In this document: one piece after another, positions 9,554 through 18,078 of the stretch
Numbering within the stretch: position 1 is the stretch's first letter
Layout of the letters: each line of letters begins with the position of its first letter
NCBI RefSeq assembly: GCF_001542405.1
Contig: NZ_LNCD01000106.1
Coordinates: forward strand, 62,001-126,000
From: Rhizobium altiplani
GTDB taxonomy: Bacteria > Pseudomonadota > Alphaproteobacteria > Rhizobiales > Rhizobiaceae
Direction: 5' to 3'
Length of the DNA: 64,000 bases
Notes under the pieces: model-generated
Told to the model about the DNA's origin: nothing
The model's input: the letters and a program-made list of their open reading frames with translations, nothing else
The model's database searches: none
Made by a program: the position numbers and the translations under genes

Positions 9554-10654
9554 TCACCGCAGCTTCAGGGTGGAGAGACCAAGCAGGGCAAGACCGACCG
9601 CGATGATCCAGAACCGGATCACTACCTGGCTTTCCGTCCAGCCCTTCTTCTCGAAATGGTGATGGATCGGCGCCATCAGGAAGACGCGCCGGCCGGTCAT
9701 CTTGAAGTAGCCAACCTGGATGATGACCGAGAGCGTTTCCATCACGAACAGGCCACCGATGATCGCCATGACGATCTCATGCTTGGTAGCGACGGCAACC
9801 GTGCCGATCGTGCCGCCAAGCGCCAGCGAGCCGGTGTCGCCCATGAAGATTGCGGCGGGCGGCGCGTTGAACCAGAGGAATCCGAGGCCGGCTCCGATGA
9901 CGGCCCCGAGCACCACCGAGAGCTCGCCGGTGCCCGGTACGAAGTTGATCTGCAGATAGTTTGCAAAGACTGCATTACCCGCGAGATACGCAATCACCCC
10001 GAAGGATGCTGCGGCGATCATGACCGGCACGATGGCGAGCCCATCGAGACCATCGGTCAGGTTCACGGCATTGCCGGCACCGACGATCACGAAGCCGCCG
10101 AAGAGGACGAACATGATGCCGAGGTTGATCATGAAGTCCTTGAAGAACGGGAACGCGATCGATGAGCCGAAGGTCGAACCCGCGGTTCCGGATGCAAGTG
10201 CCGTTCGCATCATGAAGTAAACGGCAATGCCTGCGATCACGAACTCGATGCCGAGTCGCGCCTTGCCGGAGAAGCCCTTGTGGCTTTGCTTGGTGACCTT
10301 CAGGTAGTCGTCATAGAAGCCGATCGCGCCGAAACCGAGGGTGACGAGCAGCGTGGCAACCACGTAGACGTTGGAAAGATCAGCCCATAGCAGCGACGAC
10401 CCGACGATACCCGCGAGGATCATCAGGCCGCCCATGGTCGGCGTACCTGCCTTCTTGAAGTGTGTCTGCGGACCGTCGGCGCGGATCGGCTGCCCCTTGC
10501 CTTGGCGGATGCGCAGCGAGTTGATGATCGTCGGACCAAAGAGGAAGACAATGAAGGCGGACGTAAACAGGGAGGCGCCCGTGCGGAAGGTAATGTACCT
10601 GAAGAGATTCAAGAATTTCAGGTGTTCCGACAGTTCGACAAGCCAAATCAGCAT
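9554..10654 (-). CDS. mraY: Phospho-N-acetylmuramoyl-pentapeptide-transferase
   Basis: Polytopic inner-membrane enzyme that transfers phospho-MurNAc-pentapeptide to undecaprenyl phosphate, making lipid I. 366 residues with about 10 membrane segments. Catalytic features: TPTMGGLMI (71-79), the aspartate pair in GFYDDYLK (D115, D116), NAVNLTDGLDGLA, and the histidine motif PIHHHFE near the C-terminus. Starts at ATG 10654, 22 bases after the murF stop. Confidence 0.97.
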   Translation of the reverse strand: MLIWLVELSEHLKFLNLFRYITFRTGASLFTSAFIVFLFGPTIINSLRIRQGKGQPIRADGPQTHFKKAGTPTMGGLMILAGIVGSSLLWADLSNVYVVATLLVTLGFGAIGFYDDYLKVTKQSHKGFSGKARLGIEFVIAGIAVYFMMRTALASGTAGSTFGSSIAFPFFKDFMINLGIMFVLFGGFVIVGAGNAVNLTDGLDGLAIVPVMIAAASFGVIAYLAGNAVFANYLQINFVPGTGELSVVLGAVIGAGLGFLWFNAPPAAIFMGDTGSLALGGTIGTVAVATKHEIVMAIIGGLFVMETLSVIIQVGYFKMTGRRVFLMAPIHHHFEKKGWTESQVVIRFWIIAVGLALLGLSTLKLR

Positions 10655-10676
10655 TCAGGGCCCCTTGTTTACCCGC

Positions 10677-12110
10677 TCAAAAATCGCGTTGCGTGTCGGC
10701 AAATGGCGGGAACTTGTCAAGAAGCGCGGCGACGATCTTGCCGAAACCTATGCCCAGTGACGATTTTACCATCAGCACGTCGCCAGCCACGACGGAGTTC
10801 AGTACGTATTCGCTTAGTTCTTCTGTCGTCTCGTAGTGAACGACCTGGACGCTCTCCGGGAGCGATTCCTTCAGCGCAGCCATTTCACGACCGGCCAGCC
10901 AGACATGCTCAATGCCGGCAGCAAGCAACGGCCCCGCCAGATCCGAATGGACCCTTTCCGCGTAGTCGCCCATCTCCAGCATGTCGCCGAGTACGGCGAT
11001 GCGCCGCCCCGCCCCCGTCGGCACCGCGCTCGCAAGCACGGCGATTGCCGCCCTCATAGAGGCGGGATTGGCGTTGTAGCTCTCGTCGATGACGGTGAAG
11101 GCGCCGTGGTCGATCATCAGCCGATGACGGCGGCCCCTGCCCTTCTCGGGCTGGAGCGTCGCGAGGGCGCCGATCGCCTGCTGCATGTCCGCACCGACTA
11201 TCTTCACGACCCCGAGGGCAGCCAGCGCATTCTCCGCGATGTGCCGGCCCGGCGCACCGATTGCCACTTCCTTCGTGTCGCCGTCGATGGTGATCCAGAG
11301 CGTCGAACTCTGGTCCGAGCCGTTAAACTCTGCCAGGCGGAAATCCGCTTTCGCGTGCTGACCGAAGGAATGGATGTGGTTGATACCGCAAGCTTGTGCC
11401 GTCCGCTCCAGAAAGTTGAACTGGTCGTTGTCTCGATTGAGCACGACCTGCCCACCGGACACGACGCCTTCGAAAATCTCGGCCTTGGCCGTCGCGATCT
11501 CGCGGATGCTCTTGAAGTTGCCAAGGTGTGCCGGCGCGATAGTCGTGATCACGGCGACATGCGGCTTGATCATCTTGACCAGCGGGCGGATCTCGTCCGG
11601 ATGGTTCATGCCCACTTCGAAGACACCAAAATACGTGTCGAGCGGCATCCGGGCGAGCGTGAGGGGTACGCCCCAGTGATTGTTGAATGAGGCAACGGAA
11701 GCGTGCACCTTGCCCGATGGAGACAAGACCCGGCGCAGCATCTCCTTGGTGGTCGTCTTGCCGACCGAACCGGTGACGGCAATGATCTGGGCGCGCGAAC
11801 GGGCGCGAGCAGCCTGTCCGAGCTTTCCGAGTGCCGCCAACACATCTTCGACAACGATCACTGGGACCGTGAGCCGCCCCATGGCTGGCAGGCGCGCTTC
11901 GCTGACGACGAGAAGAGCGGCTCCGTTTGCCATCGCCATCGACGCGAAGTCGTGGCCATCGACGCGGTCGCCCTTGATGGCGAAGAAGGCTTCGCCGGGC
12001 GCAATGGAGCGGCTGTCGATGGAAATCCCGGTAATGCCCTCAGGCAAAGTGCCGAACGGCCGCCCTGCCATGGCGGCAATCATGTCTTCCGTCGTCCAAA
12101 GCCAGTTCAC
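10677..12110 (-). CDS. murF: UDP-MurNAc-tripeptide--D-alanyl-D-alanine ligase
   Basis: Adds D-Ala-D-Ala to the UDP-MurNAc tripeptide, completing the pentapeptide. 477 residues. The N-terminal domain contains GISIDSRSI, the ATP loop GSVGKTT is at 114-120, and NHPDEI and DESYNANPASM are MurF-typical. The start is GTG at 12110, which overlaps the murE stop as GTGA. A strong GGAGGAG precedes it inside murE, so the two are coupled. Confidence 0.96.
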   Translation of the reverse strand: MNWLWTTEDMIAAMAGRPFGTLPEGITGISIDSRSIAPGEAFFAIKGDRVDGHDFASMAMANGAALLVVSEARLPAMGRLTVPVIVVEDVLAALGKLGQAARARSRAQIIAVTGSVGKTTTKEMLRRVLSPSGKVHASVASFNNHWGVPLTLARMPLDTYFGVFEVGMNHPDEIRPLVKMIKPHVAVITTIAPAHLGNFKSIREIATAKAEIFEGVVSGGQVVLNRDNDQFNFLERTAQACGINHIHSFGQHAKADFRLAEFNGSDQSSTLWITIDGDTKEVAIGAPGRHIAENALAALGVVKIVGADMQQAIGALATLQPEKGRGRRHRLMIDHGAFTVIDESYNANPASMRAAIAVLASAVPTGAGRRIAVLGDMLEMGDYAERVHSDLAGPLLAAGIEHVWLAGREMAALKESLPESVQVVHYETTEELSEYVLNSVVAGDVLMVKSSLGIGFGKIVAALLDKFPPFADTQRDF

Positions 12111-13567
12111 GGTTTCAGCTCCTCCAAAGCCTTACGCAATTCGGCGTGATCCGAAAACGGCAGGGTGACGCTCCCTATCGTCTGCCCTTCCTCGTGCCCC
12201 TTGCCGGCGACGATCAGCGTGTCGCCGGATGTCAGCATTCCGACCGCCGTTCGGATCGCCTCGGCGCGGTCGCCGATTTCGGTTGCGCAGCCAGCGGCCG
12301 CCATGATCTCGGCGCGGATGCTCGTCGGCTCTTCGGAGCGCGGATTGTCGTCCGTGACAATCACCACATCGGCCAGACGGCAAGCGATTTCGCCCATGAT
12401 CGGGCGCTTGCCGCGATCACGGTCGCCGCCGCAGCCAAAGACGACGATCACCCGGCCGGTTGTAAACGGCCGAACGGATTCCAGGACATTGGCGAGCGCG
12501 TCCGGCTTGTGTGCGTAGTCAACATAAGCAAGCGCGCCGTCCCTGGTGTGGCCCACCAGCTCCAGCCGACCCGACGCGCCCTGCAGCTTTTCGAGCGCCG
12601 CCATTGCAACCTTCGCCGGCACGCCCGTCGACATGGCGAGACCTGCCGCGACGAGCGCATTGGCCACCTGGAAGTCGCCGGCAAGCGGAATGTCGACCTC
12701 GAAGATCTGGTCCGCGGCATGGATTTCAGCCACCTGCTTGTGGCGGAAATGCTCGACACGCTTCAGCGTCAGGTAGTCGCCCTTGCGACCAACGGTGCGG
12801 ACGTCATGACCCGCGTCGCGTGCCGCCTTGACGGCTTGCTCCGACCACGCATCGTCGGCGAAAATCACGGCCGGTGCGCCCTTGGGCAGCAGAGTATCGA
12901 ACAGCCGCATCTTCGCGGCCATGTAGCTTTCGATCGTCGGATGGTAGTCCATGTGATCGCGGCCGAGGTTGGTAAAGGCAGCGGCTGCGAGCTTGACGCC
13001 ATCGAGACGGCCCTGATCGAGGCCATGGCTGGAGGCCTCCATCGAGGCGTGCGTGACCCCCTCCCCGGAGAGCTCGGCCAGCAATTTGTGGAGCGAGACC
13101 GGATCGGGCGTCGTCAGCGAGCCATATTCATTGCGCGTCGGAGAGACGACACCAGTCGTACCGATCATCGCCGCGGGATGGCCGGCATAGGCCCAGATCT
13201 GCCGCGTGAAGGAAGCAACCGACGTCTTGCCGGCAGTACCGGTCACGGCAACCATCGTTTCCGGCTGCTTGCCATAGAAATGAGAGGCCGCAATCGAGAG
13301 GAAGCGGCGTGGATCGTTCACGACGAGAACAGGTATGGAAGCATCAATGCCATGGGACGCAATGGCCACGACAGCACCGCGCGTTGCCGCGTCTGCGATA
13401 AAACCTGCTCCATCTGCCTTCGTCCCGGCGACAGCTACAAACACCATTCCGGGTTCGATCTTGCGGCTGTCGGAAGAAATGCCGGAAACCGCCAGCGCCC
13501 CGACAGACCCGGCTAATTGATTCTCAAGTTCCGGAAATGCATTCCCGGCGATGTCTCGCAAGTTCAT
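12107..13567 (-). CDS. murE: UDP-MurNAc-L-Ala-D-Glu--meso-diaminopimelate ligase
   Basis: Adds the third stem-peptide residue. The DNPR motif (TDDNPRSEEP) is the signature for meso-diaminopimelate rather than lysine. The ATP loop GTAGKTS is at residues 110-116, SSDSR is in the N-domain and GCGGDRDRGKRP in the C-domain. I start at ATG 13567 (MNLRDIAG, 486 residues), the usual MurE N-terminus, with GAGAG upstream. The frame stays open to an in-frame ATG at 13624 that would add 19 unusual residues. ftsI ends at 13635. Confidence 0.94.
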   Translation of the reverse strand: MNLRDIAGNAFPELENQLAGSVGALAVSGISSDSRKIEPGMVFVAVAGTKADGAGFIADAATRGAVVAIASHGIDASIPVLVVNDPRRFLSIAASHFYGKQPETMVAVTGTAGKTSVASFTRQIWAYAGHPAAMIGTTGVVSPTRNEYGSLTTPDPVSLHKLLAELSGEGVTHASMEASSHGLDQGRLDGVKLAAAAFTNLGRDHMDYHPTIESYMAAKMRLFDTLLPKGAPAVIFADDAWSEQAVKAARDAGHDVRTVGRKGDYLTLKRVEHFRHKQVAEIHAADQIFEVDIPLAGDFQVANALVAAGLAMSTGVPAKVAMAALEKLQGASGRLELVGHTRDGALAYVDYAHKPDALANVLESVRPFTTGRVIVVFGCGGDRDRGKRPIMGEIACRLADVVIVTDDNPRSEEPTSIRAEIMAAAGCATEIGDRAEAIRTAVGMLTSGDTLIVAGKGHEEGQTIGSVTLPFSDHAELRKALEELKP

Positions 13568-13634
13568 CGAATGTACTTTTCTCTCTCGAGCCGCCGCGCC
13601 CCCGTGGCGAATCGGCTCCGACATTCATTCAGAC

Positions 13635-15377
13635 TCAATAAGACACCAACATGGCCGATCCGTCGTCACCGAACTTGGGTTCCACACCGAGAATTGGCGC
13701 TGCGCGGGCAATGATGTTCTTTACCATGGGTGCAGCAGTATAGGCGGCGATGTTCTGACCCTTCTCGCCATTGTGCGGTTCATCGCAGAACGTCAGCACG
13801 ACATACTTCGGATCCTCGATCGGAAATGCTGCGAGGAACGCATTGAAATTGAGGTTCGTCGCATAGCGGCCATTGACCACCTTGTCAGCCGTGCCAGTCT
13901 TGCCGCCGACGTTGAAGCCGGGCACGTCAGCATTGCGGCCGGACCCCTTGATGCCATTCAGCTTGAAGAGATAGCGGACGTCGTCGCTGGTCGACTTCTT
14001 GACGACCACTTCTGCAACCTCGTCCGCCTGTTCGCGATTGCGCGGCAGGAAGGTAGGCTCGATGAGCTTTCCGCCGTTGACGAGCGCCGCGCCGGCAACC
14101 GCCGTCTGCAGTGGCGTCGTGGAAACGCCGTGGCCGAAGGAAATCGTGATCGAGTTGATCTTCTTCCAAACCTTCGGTTGGCTTGGCATCTTCACTTCCG
14201 GCAGTTCGGTCTGCAGCTTGGTCAAAAGGCCGAGCTTCGTAAGATAATCCTTCTGAGCATCCATGCCGACAATGTCGATGATGCGAGCGGTACCGACGTT
14301 CGACGAATACTGGAACACCTCAGGCAGCGTCAGCCAACGGCGCTGGCCGTGGAAGTCGTGAATGGTGAAGCCGCCGATGCGGATCGGCTGCGTCGCATCG
14401 AAGCTGTCGTTCAGGCTGACCTTGCCCGTGTCGAGCGCCATGGCAAGCGAGAACGTCTTGAAGGTCGAGCCCATTTCGAACGTGCCGTTCGACATGCGGT
14501 TCAGCCAGCCCTCCTTGGCGCCCTCCAGCGGGTTATTCGGATCGAAATCCGGGGCCGAGGCCATTCCTAGCACTTCGCCGGTATGAATATCGAGGATGAC
14601 AGCGCCGGCGCCCTTTGCCTCGTAGTTCTTGACCGCGTTGACGACGACATCGCGCACGATGTTCTGGACGCGGACGTCAATCGACAGGCGAACGGGCTCA
14701 AGCGGCTGATCGCTTGTCATGCCGACGGAAGCGAGGTCGGCAAGGCCCTGATCGTCAATGTATTTTTCCATGCCGGCAACGCCGCGGTTGTCGATGTTGA
14801 CGTAACCGAGAATGTGCGCTGCGGTGGCTCCACCTGGATAAAAGCGGCGCTTCTCAGGGCGGAAGCCGATGCCGGGAATGCCGAGTGCAAGGATCTGGCT
14901 CTGCTGCTTCGGCGTCAGCTGGCGACGCAGCCAGGCGAAGTGGGACGTGCGGTTCGCGAGCTTCTTGTAGGTACCCTTCATGTCGAGGTCGGGCATAACG
15001 GTGGCGAGTTTCTCCACCGCCTCGTCGGGATCGACAACCTTGTTCGGCTCGGCAAAGAGGGAGACGGTGCGGATATCGGTCGCCAGCACTTCGCCGTTTC
15101 TGTCCAGGATATCCGGGCGCGACGCCATCAGACGATCAGGCGGCAGGATGCTGGACACGACATCGGGATCGCGGACTGCGTATTCGACGAGACGCCCGCC
15201 GATCACACAATAAACGGCAACGAAGCCGACGATCAGGAGCCCGACGCGGCTCTTGGCCTGTCCCGCCCTCTTCTTTCGCGATCCCTCGATCGGCCTAGTG
15301 CCGCCGAGGCGGTTGTGCGTGCCGGCGGAGAAATGCGCCTGGCTCTTCAAGACCATGATGCGTGAAAGAAACGACAT
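13635..15377 (-). CDS. ftsI: Septal peptidoglycan D,D-transpeptidase (class B PBP)
   Basis: Penicillin-binding protein that cross-links septal peptidoglycan in the periplasm with FtsW. 580 residues. A basic cytoplasmic tail precedes one membrane anchor at about 45-62, and the PBP dimerisation region follows. The transpeptidase motifs are in order: STFK (304-307, nucleophile Ser304), SSN (358-360) and KTGT (493-496). FGHGVSTTPLQ is also typical. It starts 2 bases after the ftsL stop. Confidence 0.96.
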   Translation of the reverse strand: MSFLSRIMVLKSQAHFSAGTHNRLGGTRPIEGSRKKRAGQAKSRVGLLIVGFVAVYCVIGGRLVEYAVRDPDVVSSILPPDRLMASRPDILDRNGEVLATDIRTVSLFAEPNKVVDPDEAVEKLATVMPDLDMKGTYKKLANRTSHFAWLRRQLTPKQQSQILALGIPGIGFRPEKRRFYPGGATAAHILGYVNIDNRGVAGMEKYIDDQGLADLASVGMTSDQPLEPVRLSIDVRVQNIVRDVVVNAVKNYEAKGAGAVILDIHTGEVLGMASAPDFDPNNPLEGAKEGWLNRMSNGTFEMGSTFKTFSLAMALDTGKVSLNDSFDATQPIRIGGFTIHDFHGQRRWLTLPEVFQYSSNVGTARIIDIVGMDAQKDYLTKLGLLTKLQTELPEVKMPSQPKVWKKINSITISFGHGVSTTPLQTAVAGAALVNGGKLIEPTFLPRNREQADEVAEVVVKKSTSDDVRYLFKLNGIKGSGRNADVPGFNVGGKTGTADKVVNGRYATNLNFNAFLAAFPIEDPKYVVLTFCDEPHNGEKGQNIAAYTAAPMVKNIIARAAPILGVEPKFGDDGSAMLVSY

Positions 15378-15379
15378 CT

Positions 15380-15781
15380 CTACTCCACCGATCCGGTTGC
15401 CATCATGTCTTCTTCTTCGGGTTCAGGCGCCACCGCCTTCGGCTTCGCCTTGGCACCGGCCTTCGCTTCGGTAATGTCGGGAACCGGAACTTGCGACTTC
15501 AGCATCGGCAGTTCCTTGGCATGAACCAGCGACGTGGAAGCCGTCGGCTGCAGCTGAAGCTCGCCATTGTAGTTGTTGACGAGCCGCTCGAGCCTGTTCG
15601 GCTGGGACAACAGAGCCCAATCGGCCTTCAACAGATCGATGGTATCCTTCTCGAGCTTGATCTCCGCTTCAAGGCGATGAACTTCCTCGAGCTTGAGCTC
15701 GGCATGGTGCTTGATCGTGTAGGTGACAGCCGCAGCTGCTGTCATGACACCGACGAGGATGAGGTCCAAGGTTCTCAACAT
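15380..15781 (-). CDS. ftsL: Cell division protein FtsL
   Basis: Small bitopic divisome protein of 133 residues. It has a short N-terminus (MLRTLD), one membrane segment at about 5-22, then a charged region with coiled-coil character (HHAELKLEEVHRLEAEIK) and the FtsL/DivIC-like DWALLSQPNRLE. The tail is rich in Ala, Pro, Lys and acidic residues. The start at ATG 15781 is supported by the TGATATG junction with rsmH (1 base between stop and start) and by its position between rsmH and ftsI. Sequence conservation of FtsL is low, so position carries much of the call. Confidence 0.88.
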   Translation of the reverse strand: MLRTLDLILVGVMTAAAAVTYTIKHHAELKLEEVHRLEAEIKLEKDTIDLLKADWALLSQPNRLERLVNNYNGELQLQPTASTSLVHAKELPMLKSQVPVPDITEAKAGAKAKPKAVAPEPEEEDMMATGSVE

Positions 15782-15782
15782 A

Positions 15783-16808
15783 TCAGGCTCCGAGCTTTCC
15801 GAGACTCGCCAGATTCGGCAATCCGAAGATGGAAATATCCGCCGCTTCGGCAGGTGCGGCAGTGCGCAGCCCTGCCCGCAGCTTGGCAGATCGCGCCCGC
15901 GGGTTTGCCTGCGCCTCCGCCTCGGTCGCAGCAACCATCGGCTTGCCGATCCGCTCAAAGGTCGCCGCACGCTCGTGCGCGACGGGCAGATGACGCGAGC
16001 CCGAAGCCTTGCCGGCGCGATCAGAGAAGAAGGTCTTGACGATCCGATCCTCGAGCGAATGGAAGGTAACCACAACGAGACGCCCGCCGGGCTTCAGCAC
16101 GCGCTCGGCGGCAAACAGCGCCTGCGCCAGCTCGCCAAGTTCGTCGTTGACGAAAATCCGCAACGCCTGGAAGACGCGGGTCGCCGGATGAATCTTGTCC
16201 TTCATCTTGCGCGGCGTGACGAGCTCGATCAGCCCTGCAAGATCGCGCGTCGTCTCGAACGGCTTTTCAGCCCGCCGTTTTTCAATCGCATGCGCAATGC
16301 GCGGCGACTGACTTTCCTCTCCGAGAAAGTGAAAGATGCGAATGAGATCGGCAACCTTGGCGCGATTGACCACATCGGCCGCGGAAACGCCTGCCGCCGA
16401 CATCCGCATGTCCAGCGGACCATTCTTCTGGAACGAGAAGCCGCGCTCGGCCTCATCGATCTGCATTGAGGACACGCCGATATCGAGCACGACTCCATCC
16501 AGCCCGCCCGATGGAGCAGCATCGGCCAATTGAGAGAACTGCGAATGAACGAGCTTCAAGCGGCCTTCGCTTTCAGCGACAAGGGCCTGGCCAGCTTCGA
16601 TAGCGGTCGGATCGCGATCCAGGGCGATCACATTGGCGCCGGCACCCAGAATGGCAGAAGTATAGCCGCCCGCACCGAAGGTGCCATCGAGAATGATTTT
16701 GCCCGGCAACGGCTCGAGCGCGGCAAGCACCTCATTGAGAAGAACCGGAATGTGGCGAACCGGTCCGCCACCGGCATCAGTTGAATCTCCGCCAGGATTC
16801 GCCGTCAT
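15783..16808 (-). CDS. rsmH: 16S rRNA (cytosine1402-N4)-methyltransferase
   Basis: SAM-dependent methyltransferase (also called MraW) that modifies C1402 in the ribosomal decoding centre. 341 residues from ATG 16808. HIPVLLNEVL opens the domain, the SAM motif DGTFGAGGYT is at 41-50 and DRDP follows. DIGVSSMQIDEAERGFSF and FHSLEDRIVK are hallmarks. The frame is open far upstream of 16808, but the extra sequence overlaps mraZ on the same strand and is not RsmH-like. Second gene of the dcw operon, 17 bases after mraZ. Confidence 0.96.
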   Translation of the reverse strand: MTANPGGDSTDAGGGPVRHIPVLLNEVLAALEPLPGKIILDGTFGAGGYTSAILGAGANVIALDRDPTAIEAGQALVAESEGRLKLVHSQFSQLADAAPSGGLDGVVLDIGVSSMQIDEAERGFSFQKNGPLDMRMSAAGVSAADVVNRAKVADLIRIFHFLGEESQSPRIAHAIEKRRAEKPFETTRDLAGLIELVTPRKMKDKIHPATRVFQALRIFVNDELGELAQALFAAERVLKPGGRLVVVTFHSLEDRIVKTFFSDRAGKASGSRHLPVAHERAATFERIGKPMVAATEAEAQANPRARSAKLRAGLRTAAPAEAADISIFGLPNLASLGKLGA

Positions 16809-16825
16809 TCCGTTCCCTCGTACCT

Positions 16826-17263
16826 TTAGGAACGCCTGCCCGCCAGCCGACGCCCTCCTCGTGCCCGCACCTGAGCAGCCTGAAATGCCTGCGGCTGCCA
16901 CAGCTGAAAATGATCCGCCCGACCAACGAAGGTCACTTCGTCCGAGATACCGGTGAAGTCGCGGATGAAATCCGTGACCATCAGCCGGCCTTCCGCATCG
17001 AGCCTCATGAAGATACCGCCCCCGTGGATGAGAAGCGACATCTCGTTCGCGTCCGGCGAAAACGGATCCTCCGCAGAGATCTGACGCTCGAACCTCTCCA
17101 GGAGATCCGGACCGCCGACACTGATCGCCGGAAACACAAAGTCCTGGAAACAATAGAGCTCCTGAACATTGCGCTGCGCCAACACGGATCGAAACGCCGC
17201 CGGCACGGAAACCCTGCCCTTGGAATCGATCCTGTTGGTCGCATTTGAAAGGAAGCGGCTCAT
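16826..17263 (-). CDS. mraZ: Transcriptional regulator MraZ
   Basis: First gene of the dcw operon, an AbrB-fold DNA-binding protein that acts on its own operon. About 145 residues with the two MraZ half-domains. SRFLSNATNRIDSKGRVSVP is at the N-terminus and DAEGRLMVTDFIRDFTG forms the second repeat. YCFQDFVFPAISVGG between them is typical of rhizobial MraZ. I prefer ATG 17263 (MSRFL); an ATG at 17275 would add four residues. Four TGGG repeats upstream are the probable binding site. Confidence 0.93.
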   Translation of the reverse strand: MSRFLSNATNRIDSKGRVSVPAAFRSVLAQRNVQELYCFQDFVFPAISVGGPDLLERFERQISAEDPFSPDANEMSLLIHGGGIFMRLDAEGRLMVTDFIRDFTGISDEVTFVGRADHFQLWQPQAFQAAQVRARGGRRLAGRRS

Positions 17264-17438
17264 GACACGAAACATCCGTTCCCGAAAGAGCCCGGACTGA
17301 ACTCAAACGCCCGGAACCCTGAAATTCAGGCACAGCTTCGCGAGCCGAATGGGCAAGACCCCATCCGGCGCTTCCGGAACGGAAGACACCTTGGCTTTGC
17401 GATTGGTGGGCACCTACTTGCCCTTGCGCAGTGCATGA

Positions 17439-17473
17439 ATGGGATAACATGGGACCATATGGGCGTCAATGGG
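17439..17473. promoter_or_regulatory. Putative MraZ operator: four ATGGG repeats, 10-bp period
   Basis: On the plus strand ATGGG occurs at 17439, 17449, 17459 and 17469, each separated by exactly five bases. Known MraZ sites are TGGGN direct repeats with 5-bp spacers, so family knowledge and sequence agree. The site is about 175 bases upstream of mraZ and overlaps a candidate promoter. Confidence 0.75.
17441..17469 (-). promoter_or_regulatory. Candidate sigma-70 promoter of the dcw operon
   Basis: On the minus strand TTGACG (17469-17464) is followed after exactly 17 bases by TATCCC (17446-17441). The -35 fits well, the -10 is weak. It lies inside the TGGG repeats, so MraZ bound there would block it. 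It implies a leader of about 165 bases before mraZ. Confidence 0.45.
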
Positions 17474-17525
17474 AAACGCCCGTCTCACGATGAGCGCCGT
17501 ATCGAAAATTTATAAGCTGTTAAGT

Positions 17526-17540
17526 TTAACAAAGGGTTAG
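17526..17540 (+). promoter_or_regulatory. CtrA-like motif TTAA-N7-TTAG
   Basis: TTAA, seven bases, then TTAG matches seven of eight bases of the alphaproteobacterial cell-cycle regulator CtrA consensus (TTAA-N7-TTAA). It lies about 265 bases upstream of mraZ. A motif this short can occur by chance. Confidence 0.3.
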
Positions 17541-17842
17541 GACCGCACTTACCGATGCCGCGAACCAGCCCTGCGAGCACGCGCCCGAAGGCGACCGATG
17601 GCTCAGATCAGCACAACCAAATATGCAATTTCCAACAAAGGCTTAAGGCTTGCTCTTCAACAGTGGCAGGCGCCGATCCGAGGCGCCCCATGAAGAGGTA
17701 TGCAGCCGCTATCCCCTTTGAAGTAAGCGACCAAGCTATCCGGATATTGCCATGTGCAAAATAATAAGGAGGCGGAGAATTGAATCGGTTCAGCGCTGCC
17801 GCATATTAATGCAAGCTAAATAAGTAACCGTGGAGTAATAGT

Positions 17843-18037
17843 ATGACAAACTTCACATTAAAGGGACTTCTTTACGGGCGCTTTGAACCGGAAAAGCGTA
17901 TTCCACTGTCGCAGTCAGGCATGACGACCGACATCCAATGCGATTCCTGCGGCAAGATATTCAAGCGCTGGTCCATTCTCGCGCGCAGCAGCACCACCTG
18001 CGATGAATGCCTGGCAAAGGCACCGACCGCCCACTAG
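17843..18037 (+). CDS. Small CxxC/CxxC (zinc-ribbon-like) protein, unknown function
   Basis: A 64-residue protein that I do not recognise as a named family. Its C-terminal half has two CxxC pairs (C33-x2-C36 and C52-x2-C55, spacer 15), written as CDSCGKIFK and CDECLAKA, a pattern typical of small zinc-binding ribbons. A GGAG lies 7 bases before the ATG at 17843, which supports translation. It sits alone between the dcw promoter region and the RNase P RNA gene, and is transcribed toward rnpB. Confidence 0.6.
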   Translation: MTNFTLKGLLYGRFEPEKRIPLSQSGMTTDIQCDSCGKIFKRWSILARSSTTCDECLAKAPTAH

Positions 18038-18078
18038 CAATCGACGACATCAACAAGACGCGTCTTAGCAAAGGTAGT

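Larger units (their letters stand above)
17264..17842. other. Long intergenic region upstream of mraZ
   Basis: About 580 bases with no convincing gene. It contains the mraZ repeats and promoter (17439-17473), a CtrA-like half-site pair at 17526-17540, and a strong AAGGAGG at 17766-17772 that leads only into a 9-codon TTG frame. A 69-codon frame at 17555-17764 lacks a ribosome site and looks accidental. Confidence 0.5.

Noticed and set aside
12146..13516. 456-codon plus-strand open frame opposite murE
   Set aside because: Lies antisense to a clear MurE with no ribosome site and no recognisable domain; long opposite-strand frames are common in high-GC DNA.
16826..17450. Extended N-terminus of rsmH overlapping mraZ
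   Set aside because: The extra residues read through mraZ in another frame and are not RsmH-like; the ATG at 16808 gives a normal-length protein.
17555..17764. 69-codon plus-strand frame upstream of the CxxC gene
   Set aside because: No ribosome site, no conserved-looking motif, low-information sequence.
18055..18066. 12-bp palindrome AAGACGCGTCTT downstream of rnpB as terminator
   Set aside because: It has no room for a loop beyond a 4-bp stem and no T run follows on the minus strand.
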